DNA from: Psilocybe azurescens
Lineage: Eukaryota > Basidiomycota > Agaricomycetes > Agaricales > Agrocybaceae
Direction of reading: 5' to 3'
DNA: 64,000 nucleotides
Assembly: GCA_023853785.1 (NCBI GenBank)
Contig: JAJIRX010000667.1
Span: 401,613-465,612, forward strand
Both the position numbers and the translations under genes were made by a program. This document shows positions 36,941 to 48,343 of this stretch, one piece after another. The notes under the pieces are model-generated. The model ran no database searches. It was given only the letters and a program-made list of their open reading frames with translations, and was not told the origin of the DNA. How positions within the stretch are numbered: the stretch's first letter is position 1; every line of letters begins with the position of its first letter.

Positions 36941-38341
36941 TCAACAAATCGAATTATTATGGATTGTTGGGCCTCTGGCCCGGGGTGTTGTTGATAAGTT
37001 TCTAAAATCTGAACGCCCTATCGAAACCACGACCAACCCGTCTAAAGAATCCCTCTCCTGTTCTGCAAATGTCTTTTGCAACCCGTCAATGTGTCTCTGT
37101 AGCTCGACTGTCTGCTGCATTGCAATGGAAGAAGTTCGAGTGATTTGGTCTTGAACCTCAGAGAGTCGTTGGTTATATTCTGCAGCGGCTCTCTCGGCCA
37201 CCCTGCGAGAAGATTCCGATATTTCTTGAATTTGCTGCGCCATTCTAGACTTTTTCTTCGTTGTATTCCGATGCCAACTTCACTGATTCGTTTTGGACCT
37301 GGTCCAGCACTGTTTGCAACTTCTTGGTTTCGACTTTGAGTTCTTGTCTTCTCTCTTCATCTTTGGCTCGGATTGCCTCTATGATCAAATCTCATCAGCC
37401 TTTCTTAGTATGCCAGACGACACACATACGAACCTTTCACCTCTTCCTGAAGCGATGTCAGTTCTTGCTGATGTTTCTGAGCTTGCTCCATCAGCTCCCT
37501 GTTCAACTCAGCGCCCGCGGCTGTCTGCGATATATCCTTCCCTTCGTCAATCAATTCCCGTTGGATTTGAAGCGATACCGGGTGATTTTCGATAATGCGC
37601 TTGAGAACGTTGTGGGCCGTCTCGCGAGTATTTTCATGGCGCAGAAGTAAGGCGCCCTTCTGGAGAACAGGCTTGAAGAACATATCCTGGTTGGCCAGCT
37701 CTTGCTCTCTTGCTTCGCCAACATCCCTACTGACCTCGCCCCACATGTTCGTCAAAATCACCACGTTCCTCAACGTACTTTCTCCACAGAGCTCTCGGAA
37801 CATCTTGAAATTCCTTGAGGATATTCCCGTCATGCGGAAATCCGAAATACGGTGAATGTAAATCACGCCGGCCAGTCGTTTTCCGTTCTCGTATCTGGTA
37901 GAATTTTTATAAGTACGTTCCTGAAATATTGATATACCGTGGCAACTTACGCGGTGGCGAGAAATACAGAGATCATGCGCAGGATCTCAGCGTCACTCCT
38001 AGTAGTATCGTCGAAGCCTGGGGTATCAATCAAGGTGACGGATCGCCCATCCAACTCGAATGACTGGGCAATTTGCACTTCACTTGTGCAAGATTGTAGA
38101 CCTCCACCTACTGCGAGATTAGAGCCACTGGCGATGTTTATGAACTGGTTATAATCGGCATTTAATATCAGATGTCTTCGCAAAGCAATATTGGACCTCT
38201 TGAAGCTCTTACAGTTGTCTTTCCACTTCCTGTAGCACCCATCACACTGTCATTCCAATCTAAGCTGATTACTCCATTGCAGGTTTAGAGGAACTGAATG
38301 ACTCACGCGATTGTGACTTCTGCATTGTCGTAGGTATGCAT
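36941..38341 (-). CDS. AIG1-like P-loop GTPase with coiled-coil tail (apparent frameshift)
   Basis: Basidiomycete-type G-domain protein. ATG at 38,341 (MHTYDNAEVTIA), an intron, then the P-loop VMGATGSGKTT (G1), a second intron, FINIASGSNLAVGGGLQS, switch region CTSEVQIAQSFELDG, G3 LIDTPGFDDTTRSD, and G4-like ILTNMWGEV. The first part of the tail is helical (ELNRELMEQAQKHQQELTSL) and continues as a coiled coil (LQTVLDQVQNESVKLASEYN, then AAEYNQRLSEVQDQI). At 37,251-37,255 a run of five T (A on the coding strand) puts the frame into a stop after NEEKV; with four, it reads EEKSRMAQQIQEI, so the final exon is probably part of the gene. Proteins of this type are numerous in mushrooms, and a role in heterokaryon or stress response is only conjecture. 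Confidence 0.75.
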
Positions 38342-38890
38342 TTCGTTGAAGGGAGATTGGTAGACCTAATGAGCTCCGAATCGATTGCGCACTTATATAC
38401 GTTTCGTACAGGGTCAACACGTGCAGAAAGTGTGTTTGTAGCACCCCATAGTTCTCGTTGCTCTTCACATTAATTTGGGTCACGATATCATGTATGTGAA
38501 TTTATGTATGGAATAGGCTAAAGTAGGTCTGATGATCGGCATCTGGAAGAATTCGAATAGACTGATTGTAATCTATCAGATAGGCGCCCGTCACTGACAA
38601 TTGGTTCACGGGGCTCAGTTGCCAGTAAAATTAATTCTATAGGGTTTTCAATTAGAAATAGAATTAATTTTAGCTTGTTATAACTTTAACAATTGTATCC
38701 TACTGTAATGTATTCTACACTGTTAGTAAGATTGCCTTACCCAGTAATTCTATCTACTGCTTAGTCACATACTGATGTTACACTGTAACATATGATATGA
38801 TAGAAAGTACAATTACAGTGTAGCATTTCATATGGGTTCAGTGGTCCCTCTGAACCAGTGAATGTTTCCCTTCCATTTTGGGCAGCCTAC

Positions 38891-38915
38891 ACTGTACCAT
38901 ATGATATGGTACAGT
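38891..38915. repeat. Perfect short palindrome
   Basis: Arms ACTGTACCATAT and ATATGGTACAGT flank a single G, a 25-bp perfect inverted repeat. A diverged relative with the same CTGTAACATATGATAT core lies about 115 bp upstream (38,780). Confidence 0.8.
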
Positions 38916-39164
38916 AAATCCGCCCAATGGCTCATACCCAGGCATTTTTCAGGCTGTCTGGCATACATTCTGTGGCTCCGGGGTGTCTACAGGAATCTGG
39001 TAAAGCCTTACTTTTGCAATGAATTGACAAGCATTGGTGCACACACCATAATAAATTATGAGTGAGCAACCGGGAAAGAACCGGACTGTAAATGCAATTT
39101 AAACAAGCCCAGAATCATGCAAATCGGACGGGATTTGAGGGAGATATAATGGTTGTAATGACCC

Positions 39165-39232
39165 AATTTTGTGTATTTGGCCCCGGGGCAGGGCGGAAAT
39201 GAGTGCCGCCCGGTCCCGGTCCCAGGTTTAAA
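39165..39232. repeat. Dispersed GC-rich repeat, copy 1
   Basis: Block reading TTTTGTGTATTTGGCCCC, then GGGCAGGGCGG and CGGTCCCGGTCCC. The same block occurs at 42,060-42,135 and in part near 42,235-42,300, so it flanks the Tc1 element on both sides. Confidence 0.7.
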
Positions 39233-39439
39233 ACACATTTCCTTGCTTGCAAGAGTTGTAGGGAGGGTCAAAATTCTTTGTCTAACAAGTATTGTAACAT
39301 TTTAACATCTTTACATACATGTGACTGAAAGATAAGATACAATCAAGGAAATCCCCATACCTTGATCATGAATGATAAGTGTGTGAAGATATTTCCAATT
39401 TAAATTCAAGTTCTATTCTATGTGCTATGACATCCAAGG

Positions 39440-40075
39440 CCGTAGTACCTGCTCATACCACATCCGTGTTTGCCTATCCATCCCATCTAATCTCTCGTCC
39501 TCCTGAAGCAATGCCCAATCATGTTGCTTCTCAAACAACTTATCGTCAAAATCCCTCAACAACCTAATCAAGTCCTGCCCTGAACTCCATGATAGTGCAA
39601 TGTAAAGATTGAAGAGACTGAGTCCCTCTTGTTAGGGGGAGTTGCAATATCCACAATCACATATGGAATCGTTTGAACTTGTGACCGATAATCTGTGAAA
39701 GCATATGCTGCCGTTAGTGACTATTGTTTCCTTTTACGGTGCGCTGAACCATTTTCCTCCCTACGTTCACTTTAATATGGTAAGTTGTTGATGTTGCCTT
39801 GATTAGTATTACACAGTCATCCAACTCTTCAAGTTTAGTAGCCTTGTTTGTGTCAAATTGACGAGGGAGATATGCTGGTAGGTACTTCAACCTAATAACT
39901 GCATCATTTCTGTTAATTGGAGGTTCATCAGGATGAAGAACAATGTCAACAATTTTACCATGCGCTCCATTTGTGAATGTGACCCAGGGGACGTATTGCC
40001 AACCAAGCAGGCCAACATGTCCTGACAGGTATGTAAACAGTTCAATTTCTTTTGCAAGTAACTAACTTTTTGCTG
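39440..40075 (-). pseudogene. Helitron Pif1-like helicase, decayed C-terminal fragment
   Basis: Minus-strand reading gives GWQYVPWVTFTNGAHGKIVD, LHPDEPPINRNDAV, LKYLPAYLPRQFDTNKATKL, then AYAFTDYRSQVQTIPYVIVD followed by a damaged copy of the terminal FNLYVALSRS...LLRDFDD region. This matches the C-terminal half of the Pif1-type helicase domain of Helitron Rep/Hel proteins in mushrooms. Several in-frame stops (for example the TAG just before SLTAAYAF) and frame breaks make it dead. No Rep domain or Helitron 3' hairpin was seen nearby. Confidence 0.75.
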
Positions 40076-40317
40076 TTGTAAAACTAAATAATGTTTATCA
40101 ATACTCAAGTTATATCCTAGTTTTCAGAATTGTCTTTGACGGCTTATTGTCAACTTATATATATTCACAAATTTAATAAAAGTCTTTACAACCACTCAGC
40201 TTTTGTCTTTGTCAATGGAATAGAATATTGAAAACCTTTCATCATCCCGTGTGGTCTGATTACCCAACTCGGATAACGCAAGGGCAAAGCTCTGAACAAA
40301 CTTTCTGTAATGTTGTA

Positions 40318-41938
40318 CAGTGACTCAAAAAACTGTCCGGATGTTTTTGAAATTGAACTTAAACTGACTATAATGACATGTAATCTTAATGAAATTATAT
40401 GATTTAAAATGTACTAGAAAGCCTTGGATCACAGCTTTCAGGAGATATAACATATGTTTGTATTTGTTTGGTTCATATATTATTATTAAATACTTTATAA
40501 AAATAACACATCTGGACAGTTTCTTTGCGGCCTGTTGGAATATGGGTATCTATATAAACTAGCACTTTGTGTGACCCCACTTTGCTTTCAAAACATCTAA
40601 AACTCTTCTAGACATACTATTGATTGATTTCACATAGTCTTCCTTGGGTATTTCCTCTCATTTCTCCAGTATTCTGTCCTACAACTCCTGGATACCCTTT
40701 GGAGCATTTTTGTATTCTGCAAAGCACATTTTGAGAATATGCCACAAATTTTTGATTGAATTGAGATCTAGTTATTATGCTGGTCAGTCCACAAGCTCTA
40801 TTTTATGGTCTTTAAGCCATTTCTGAGCCTTTTTGGATGTGTGCTTGAGGTCATTATCTTATTAAAAGATGAAATTATCCTGATTAAGGTTGTAATACTC
40901 CAGAGTTTGGATGACATAGTCATCCAAAATGCTTACATAGAGTTCTCCATACATCTTGCCTTCTATCCTGCACATGTAGCCAACACCACTTGTTGTTATA
41001 CAACTCCAAATCATCATATGTCCTTCTCCAAATTTGATGGTTTTCTACATGCTGAGTTTGGAGAGGAGAACCAACCTTTTCCTCACCTACTGCCTTACAA
41101 CTGACCCAATTCTATTGATATTGGTCTTATCTGCAAACATAACATGTTTTCAGACTTTTTATGTTCAGTTTTCATACTTCTGGACAAATTTCAAGCAAGC
41201 CTTTGTATTGTTCTTAGGGAGGAATGGCTTTTTGATCTTGACTTGTGCTACAAGATCCTTTTTTGAGGGAATTTTGAATGGTTTAGATGGAGATAGATGT
41301 GTTAGTGATATTGGGAAGCTGGCAGCAGAGTTGTGTGGAAGTACCAGCCTTTCCAGTAGAGACAAGTCAAACTAGGTGGCAGTAGTCATGGGGAGTGAGC
41401 TTAGAAAAATGGTCTTCATGATTGTTTTTCATCAATAACTCTATCCCAAAACATATCACCCAAATATTTGACTTCAAAACACCTAGTTTGACATCAGTTT
41501 TGCAAATAGAATCACCATTTTCTGGCATAAAGATGATGTTAGAGTATAATTTAAAAGAGAGAGAATACATGACTGTGTAGTAGAGAATAATTGGCTATAA
41601 ACTTGGGGAATGTAAAGTTTCAGTCTTTTTATATACTTCCAACATGTTTTCATTCATTTGATATTTTTTTACATGTTTACAATAACAAAAACCTTATTGT
41701 GTTAATTCCAACGGGCCGCAAAGAAACTGTCCGGATGTGTTATTTTAATAAAGTATTTAATAATAATGGATGAACCAAACAGATACAAACATATGCTATA
41801 TCTCCTGAAAGCTGTGATCCAGGGCTCTCCAGTACATTTTAAATTATGTAATTTCATAAGGATTACATGACATTATAGTCAATTTAAGTTCAATTTCAAA
41901 AACATCCGGACAGTTTTTTGAGTCACTGTATTTGCCAA
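40318..41938. mobile_element. Tc1/mariner element with long terminal inverted repeats
   Basis: Outer ends are CAGTGACTCAAAAAACTG on the left and its complement on the right, each next to a TA (40,316-40,317 and 41,939-41,940), the expected Tc1/mariner target duplication. The inverted repeats continue for about 220 bp (40,318-40,538 and 41,712-41,938). Total length 1,621 bp. The transposase is on the minus strand and broken, so the element is non-autonomous now. Confidence 0.9.
40559..41480 (-). pseudogene. Tc1-type transposase, inactivated
   Basis: Reading the minus strand across frames gives KLTPHDYCHLV, VSTGKAGTSTQ, VKIKKPFLPKNNTKACLKF, then FADKTNINRIGS, VKFGEGHMMIWSC, VGYMCRIEGKMYGELYVSIL, DNDLKHTSKKAQKWLKDHKI, NLWHILKMCFAEYKNAPKGI, and the C-terminus VLDVLKAKWGHTKC ending at 40,559. 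These are the HTH linker and DDE core of Tc1 transposases. Several stops (one in the segment after KIELVD) and frame changes disable it. Confidence 0.88.
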
Positions 41939-41975
41939 GCAAGGTGTGAGCCACCAGCGGCGGCATTCACTCTAG

Positions 41976-42300
41976 TGAAAAAATTGGGACAAAATTCCAA
42001 TCAAAACAAGCCTAGAAACAGCCAAAACGGAGACAATTTGAGTGATATATGTGGGTTGTAAATTTTCAATTTTGTGTATTTGGCCCCCAGGGCAGGGCGG
42101 GAATGAGTGCTGCCCCGGTCCCGGTCCTGGGTTTAAAATGCATGAAAAAATTGGGGCAAAATTCCAATCAAAACAAGCCTAGAAACAGCCAAAACAGAGA
42201 CAATTTGAGTGATATATGTGGGTTGTAAATTTCCAATTTTTGCTGTATTTAGCCTTGGACTGGAACTGGAACTGGAACTGGGACCAGGACCGAACCGGGG
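41976..42300. repeat. Tandem duplication, 167-bp period
   Basis: A unit starting TGAAAAAATTGGG at 41,976 is repeated from 42,143 with a few substitutions; it includes CAAAACAAGCCTAGAAACAG and the GC-rich block also found at 39,165. It lies directly to the right of the Tc1 element. Confidence 0.75.
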
Positions 42301-42479
42301 ACACAGGCTACTGCATAGCACAACAATAGGCACGGAAATCTGATTCAAATAAACCTATAATCATTAAAAACGGATAAGATTTGAGGAGTATACATAGGCT
42401 GCAACATTGTACTGGACACAGGGATGTAAATAAAATTTGGCACAGGTAATGTAGTACAACATAGGCTCTATCATTGAAA

Positions 42480-42991
42480 AATGCTGAGACCAAGCCCAGG
42501 AATTTTTGAAATGGGGCAGAAATATGTCCGGAAACATGAATTATCATTGAAAAAAAGTGAATGCCAGGCCAGGGAATTTTTGCAATGGGCGGGAATATGT
42601 CCAGAATAGTGCTGGACATTGTAAACTGGGTCAGAAACATGAATTATTATTGAAAATAATGCATGCCGGGCCCGGGAATTTTTGCAATGGAAGGGAATAT
42701 GTCCAGAATAGTGCTGGACATTGTAAACTGGGTCGGAAACATGAATTATTATTGAAAATAATGCATGCCAGGCCCGGGAATTTTGCAATGGGGCGGGAAT
42801 ATGTCCGGAATAGTGCTGGAAATTGTAAACCAGGTCAGAAACATGAATTATTATTGAAAATAGTGCATGCCGGGCCTGGGAATTTTTGCAATGGGGCAGG
42901 AATATGTCCAGAATAGTGCCAGAAATTGTAAACCAGCTCAGAAACATGAATTATTATTGAGAATAGTGCATGCCAGGCCCTGGAATGTTTG
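42480..42991. repeat. Tandem array, about 102-bp unit (left of gypsy)
   Basis: Five copies of a unit starting GAAACATGAATTAT at about 42,531, 42,634, 42,736, 42,838 and 42,941 (spacing 102-103 bp). Each contains GGGAATTTTTGCAATGG and AATATGTCCAGAATAGTG. The gypsy element is inserted in the last copy, and the array resumes at 49,743. Confidence 0.9.
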
Positions 42992-43496
42992 TGTTATGGA
43001 CACTTTATTTTCTTTTTGCTTTTCCTTTTTCTTTTCCTTTTCGTATATAAAACCTTCCTGTCACATGATGGACAACATCATGTGATTGTTATGACAAGTC
43101 TTTTCTTTTTCTTTTCCTTTCTCTTTTCTTTTCTTTGTCATTCGTCACATCATTGATACATCATCGTATGTTCTGATGAACTTTGCTTTCCATCATATCT
43201 ATGAAACTCCATCATATCTTTGATGGACTTTCACTTCTATCTTTTATGATACATCTTTCGATGAACACTTGATCTGTTTCCTCTATTCTTATATACATCT
43301 GCTGATGAACATTCAAACTCGTTTCAACTTGCTGTGCGGTTCATAGTATTTATACCAGGAAGGATCCACTGTATTCTTTAGCTAGTTCTTGAGAATCTAA
43401 CCTCCTCTTACTTGACACCGCTTGGAACTCGCTGTTCTTGACTACTTGACTGTCGGCTTTATCCACACACATGAATATAAGCTTGAAGTCGTAACA
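42992..43496 (+). repeat. 5' LTR
   Basis: 505 bp, starts TGTTATGGACAC and ends GAAGTCGTAACA. U3 is rich in CTTTTC repeats and holds a TATA box. Equal in length to the 3' copy. Confidence 0.97.
43044..43052 (+). promoter_or_regulatory. LTR promoter TATA box
   Basis: TATATAAAA directly after a long CTTTTC-rich stretch in U3; the identical motif is at 49,290-49,298 in the 3' LTR. Confidence 0.6.
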
Positions 43497-43731
43497 AAAG
43501 AACTAGCTCATCTACGAATCTCGCCCGCTCCCCAGCAGACGAGACCTCTGGAACCCAAAAACGAAACACGGCACCACCGAAGGCGGAATTCCTGCTACTG
43601 ACAGCTCAGAAGAAGGAACCCCGACACGAAATTGGCAGACACCAAACCCGTCCAGACAAAGCTCTGAAGATATCAACCTAGGCAATGAAGACCTATCAAA
43701 CTCGCTATACAACTTATTATCAATCCTGGCG

Positions 43732-44771
43732 ATGGATCAAAAAGAACAAGACACAGACATGGTCGAAACAAACGGAAAGAAAGAAATCTCGATCAACAAA
43801 CCCACCGTATTTGATGGAGACAGGATGAAATCCAGGTCTTTCATGCAAGACTGCTACCTCTACATGGACATAAACGATGATGTCTACAACACAGACAAGA
43901 AGAAAATTGCCTTCATTTTATCATTTTGCATGGAAGGAGGAGCAAAACTATGGAAGGAACAGTACTTGACCTCGAGGACGAAAGGAACTAGTCCCAACCA
44001 AACCCTCGAATGGGACACCCTCGGAACATTTCTCGAAAAATTCCACGACGCATTCACTCCAGTGGATGAAACCAGATCAGCCATGAACGACATAAAACGA
44101 CATAGGCAAAAAACCCAACGAAAGGGTGGAAGACATCATCAACAAATTCAAGTTGTTGGTAGGACAAGCCAACCTAGGAACAGAAACGGAATCAGACCAT
44201 GCCCATCTCATAGGATTATTCCAAAATGCATCACGCCTCAACTCGCCGACAGGATCCTGTACTCCGAAGACCTTCCAAGAACGATCCAAGGCTGGTACAA
44301 AAAGCAACAACATTTGACACCAACTACAGACTGGCCAAGGTCTTTAGAGAAGAACCAGAAGAATGCAGGAGGACGCCACGCTGGAACAATTTTCCAAGGA
44401 ACAACAGGAACTATGACCCAAACAGGATGGACGTAAGCGCCATGACAGCCGAAGAACGAGCCGAATTAATCAGGAAAGGCGCCTGTTTCAGGTGCAAACA
44501 ACGAGGACATCTATCCAGAGATTGCCCACAGAAAGGACCAACAAACCAGAACAGGACCCAAGGACAACCCAGCAAGAAGTGGACCCCAAAGGAACTCCAT
44601 GCCCATATCAGGAGCCTGAACAAGGACAAAAAGACGAACTCGCAGACCTCATGGTTAAAACAGGATTTGAAGAGAAAGAAGAAAAGGATTTTTAAAGTGG
44701 AGAAACAGGACGACGTCTGTCTCTCCTTATCTGAAGATACAATCTGTACTTACGGCAACAATCGAGAATAA
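43732..44771 (+). pseudogene. gypsy gag polyprotein, frame-disrupted
   Basis: ATG at 43,732 (MDQKEQDTDMVETNG). The capsid-like helical part contains FDGDRMKSRSFMQDCYLYM and GGAKLWKEQYL. The frame changes near 44,105-44,125 (an A6 run) to reach RVEDIINKFKLLVGQANLG, again near 44,225-44,260 to LYSEDLPRTIQGWYKK, and near 44,300 to ATTFDTNYRLAKVF. The nucleocapsid zinc knuckle CFRCKQRGHLSRDC (44,484-44,525, CX2CX4HX4C) is intact, and the frame ends at 44,771. These frames together cover one gag; the breaks may be sequence errors or true decay. Confidence 0.85.
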
Positions 44772-44775
44772 AACT

Positions 44776-47700
44776 ATGCTTTTACCAGTTTCATTCCCCA
44801 CCAAGAAACAGAATGGCTCACAAATCGTCGAAACCTCTGCGCTCTTAGACTCAGGAGCAGGAGGGAAATTCATTGACCAGAACTATGCACAAAAACTTGG
44901 ACTCAGAACCCAACCCTTGGAAAAACCGATCCGGGTTTATAACGTAGACGGAACCCCAAACAAGAAAGGAACCATCTCATCATTTGTAGACCTGGACCTA
45001 AAGGTTGGAAACCGGAACCATCGGGAACAATTACTGGTCTCTGGGCTAGGAAAACAGAAAATTATTTTAGGATTCCCTTGGCTACAGGAAAAGAATCCAG
45101 GAATCAACTGGCAGAACGGACAGATAACTTGGAAACCACGTCAAGGGCCTACAATAAATCAAAACACCATTGAAGAAGAAACGAACGAACGAACACCAAC
45201 AATCGAGACTACCCACCCATTGGAGGGAATTGAATCGTTAGTCATCCAATATATCGGGGATGCAAACGAAGACGAAATAAAAGAAACTTGGCTTAACACC
45301 AAAATCACGACCTCACAGACGCTGGCCCAACAATATGAACCAGAGAAACCGACAAGACCTCTCCAAGAAATTGTTCCCCAGAATATCAATCATATATGGA
45401 CCTTTTCGATAAACAAGCGGCAGACCGATTCCCGGAACCAAGACCATGGGACCATAAAATTGAGTTAAAAGAAGGATTCATACCAAAGAAATTCAAGGCA
45501 TACAATATCACACCGGCAGAACAAACAGAACTGGACACCTGGACAAAGGAACAATTGGACAAAGGATACATTCGACCCTCGGAATCACCTATGGCATCTC
45601 CCTTCTTCTTCGTATCAAAGAAAGATGGAAAGCTTAGACCTTGTCAAGACTACAGGTATCTGAACGACTGGACGATCAAGAACGCTTACCCACTACCACG
45701 GATTACGGAACTTATGGACAAATTGAAAGGCGCAAAATTCTTCACCAAACTAGATATCCGATGGGGCTACAACAACATCAGGATAAAAGAAGGTGATCAA
45801 TGGAAAGCAGCATTCAAAACCAACTGAGGACTTTTCGAACCAACTGTAATGTTCTTTGGCATGTGCAATTCCCCAGCAACCTTCCAATCCATGATGGACT
45901 CAATCTTCGAAGACATGATATCACAATGCTTCGTAATCATCTATATGGACGACATTCTAATCTTTGCAAAAGATCAAGGGGAATTGGAAAAATACACCAA
46001 AATGGTTCTACAACGACTCCAAGAAAACGATCTCTATCTCAAACCGGAAAAATGCTCTTTTGCTCAAGGAAAAGTGGAATATCTCGGAATGATTGTTGAA
46101 GCAGGAAAAATCTCTATGGATCCAACAAAACTCAAAGGAATTCAAGACTGGCCAGCACCTACTACTCTCAAACAAGTCCGATTGTTCCTGGGCTTTGGGA
46201 ACTTCTACCAAAAATTCATCCGGAAATTCTCTGAAGTAGCTCGACCTCTAAATGAACTCCTGAAGAAAGACAAAGGATTTCTATGGAATGACACAACTCA
46301 AGCTGCCTTTGATGAACTGAAGAAACGATTCACGGAAGAACCGGTACTCTTGATGCCCGACCCTGCCAAACCATTTCAAATCGAATCTGACGCTTCAAAA
46401 TATGCCTCCAGAGCAGTCCTTACTCAACTGGACGGAAATGGCAAAAGACACCCATGCGCATTTATATCAAGAACATTCTCTCCAACCGAAAGAAACTACG
46501 AAATCTACGACAGGGAATTACTGGGAATAATCAGATCATTACAGGAATGGAGACACTACATCCAAGGATCAGAACACACAACTACGGTATATTCAGATCA
46601 CAAGAATTTGACATATTTCAGATCGGCCCAAAATCTAAACCGACGACAGGCACACTGGTCTCTGTATGTCTCAGAATTCAATCTGAAGTTGGTACATCTA
46701 CCTGGAAACAAAATGATTCAATCCGATACCCTTTCAAGACGCCCCGATTTCACCCCAGAAGAAGACCACGACAATGAAAACATCACCTTACTTCCAGAAA
46801 AGCTTTTCATCAACTTAATCGACGCTGAGTTACAGGAAAGAATTGCCAATGCGAACGAACTGGACCACAACGCAGCAGAAGCAATGAAAACCCTATTAGA
46901 AGGAGGACCACCAAATGCACGACCACGACCTCAGAGAATGGAAAACAGAGAACGTGAACGGCAAAACTATCTTATACTACCAAGGATGAGCCTACATTCC
47001 AAAAGATCAAACCCTCACGGAAAAACATAGTCAAATCATATTATGACCCTATCTCAGCCGGACACCCTGGAGAATTAGAAACATTCAATTCGGTAAAACA
47101 ACACTACTGGTGGCCAGGATTACGATCATTTGTCAAGCAATACGGTAAAAGGATGTGCCGCCTGCCAACAGTTCAAAATAAATCGACATCCCTCTAATCC
47201 ATCATTCATACCGATACCTGGACCAAAGTCAGCCCAACCCTTTGCAGACAGTGCTATGGACTTCCTTACAGACCTTCCACCGATCCTGGACAAGCAAGGA
47301 GAAGTTGAATTTGATGCGATTCTAAGCATCACCGATCACGGGAACACAAAAGGACTTATCCTTATTCCATGCCGAATGAAAGGACTGGATGCCGAAAAGA
47401 CTGGCAAACTCTTACTGGACAATCTCTACAAAAGGTTTGGACTACCAGACAGCCTCACATCAGATCGAGACCCCAGATTTGCCGCTGAATCATTCAAAGA
47501 GCTAATGAAACTCCTTGGAGTAAAATCGAAATTTTCAACTGCTTATCACCCTCAAACGGACGGAACAACAGAACGATATAACCAAGAGATCGAAGCCTAT
47601 CTATCCATATACTGCTCGTCTCACCCAGAAGACTGGCACAAACGACTTGGGACCCTCGAATTCACTCACAATAACCGAAGACATGCGGACAGACAGAGAA

Positions 47701-48253
47701 CACCATTCGAATTAATTCTCGGATACTCCCCCATCGCAATTCCCACCACATTCGAACACACCAAGTTTCCTTCAGTAGAAGAAAGACTGAAGTATCTTCA
47801 AAGGATCGAGAAGAAGCCCTAGCAGCCCACGAACTAGCCCGGACAAGGATGGCTGAAAGGAAAAACTCGAACTTCACACCGTTCATCCAAGGACAAAGAG
47901 TTTGGCTAGAAGCAACAAATTTACAGACGAATTATCACAAGAAAATGGCACCAAAACGAGAAGGACCCTTCAAGATCAAAGAAGTCTTAGGACCCCTAAC
48001 TTATCGACTGGAACTCCCCAAAGGATGGCTCATTCACGATGTATTCCATGCGACACTTCTTAATCCATACCACGAGACCGAAACACATGGACCCAATTTC
48101 ATTCGACCGCCACCAGAGATATTAAACGAAGAAGAACATTGGGAAATAGAGACGATTCTCAAACATCGAAAAAGAGGAAGAGGATACCAATACTACGTCA
48201 AATGGAAGGACTATCCGATCACCGAAGCAACGTGGGAACCGGCCGGTCTTTGA
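44776..48253 (+). pseudogene. gypsy pol polyprotein with C-terminal chromodomain, disrupted
   Basis: Begins with an aspartic protease (LLDSGAGGKFID, about 44,850), then after a frame change at about 45,375 (a CCCC run) the reverse transcriptase ([18 protein letters not shown]; catalytic IIYMDDILIF at about 45,940), RNase H (IESDASKYASRAVL, YDRELLGI, YSDHKNLTYF), integrase (HPGELETFNSVKQHYWWPGL, CAACQQFK zinc motif; DDE core in AMDFLTDL, SLTSDRDPRF, TDGTTERYNQEIEAY) and a chromodomain at about 48,135-48,250 (EEHWEIETILKHRKRG, YYVKWKDYPITEATWEP). In-frame TGA codons lie at 45,825-45,827 (RT) and 46,987-46,989; further frame breaks lie near 46,915, 47,130-47,150 and 47,816. Confidence 0.92.
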
Positions 48254-48343
48254 AGATACCGGTAACGAAATCTTACAGACTTACCGAACACGTCACAAGC
48301 TGTAAAAAGACCACCATCTTCCCTCACTCGACAATCAATCAAC

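Larger units (their letters stand above)
38342..39419. other. AT-rich start of the transposon-rich region
   Basis: No gene. It contains several short inverted repeats built on CACTGTA/TACAGTG (38,700-38,920), one perfect palindrome, and a GC-rich block at 39,165-39,232 that recurs at 42,060-42,135. These look like remains of small non-autonomous DNA transposons. Confidence 0.45.

Noticed and set aside
42471..42947. Open frames on both strands over the 102-bp repeats
   Set aside because: They simply repeat the tandem unit (HALFSIIIHVSD on one strand, NAGHCKLGQKHELL on the other); no codon or family support.
42480..42991. CRISPR-like regular repeats
   Set aside because: Units are contiguous with no spacers, and the genome is eukaryotic.
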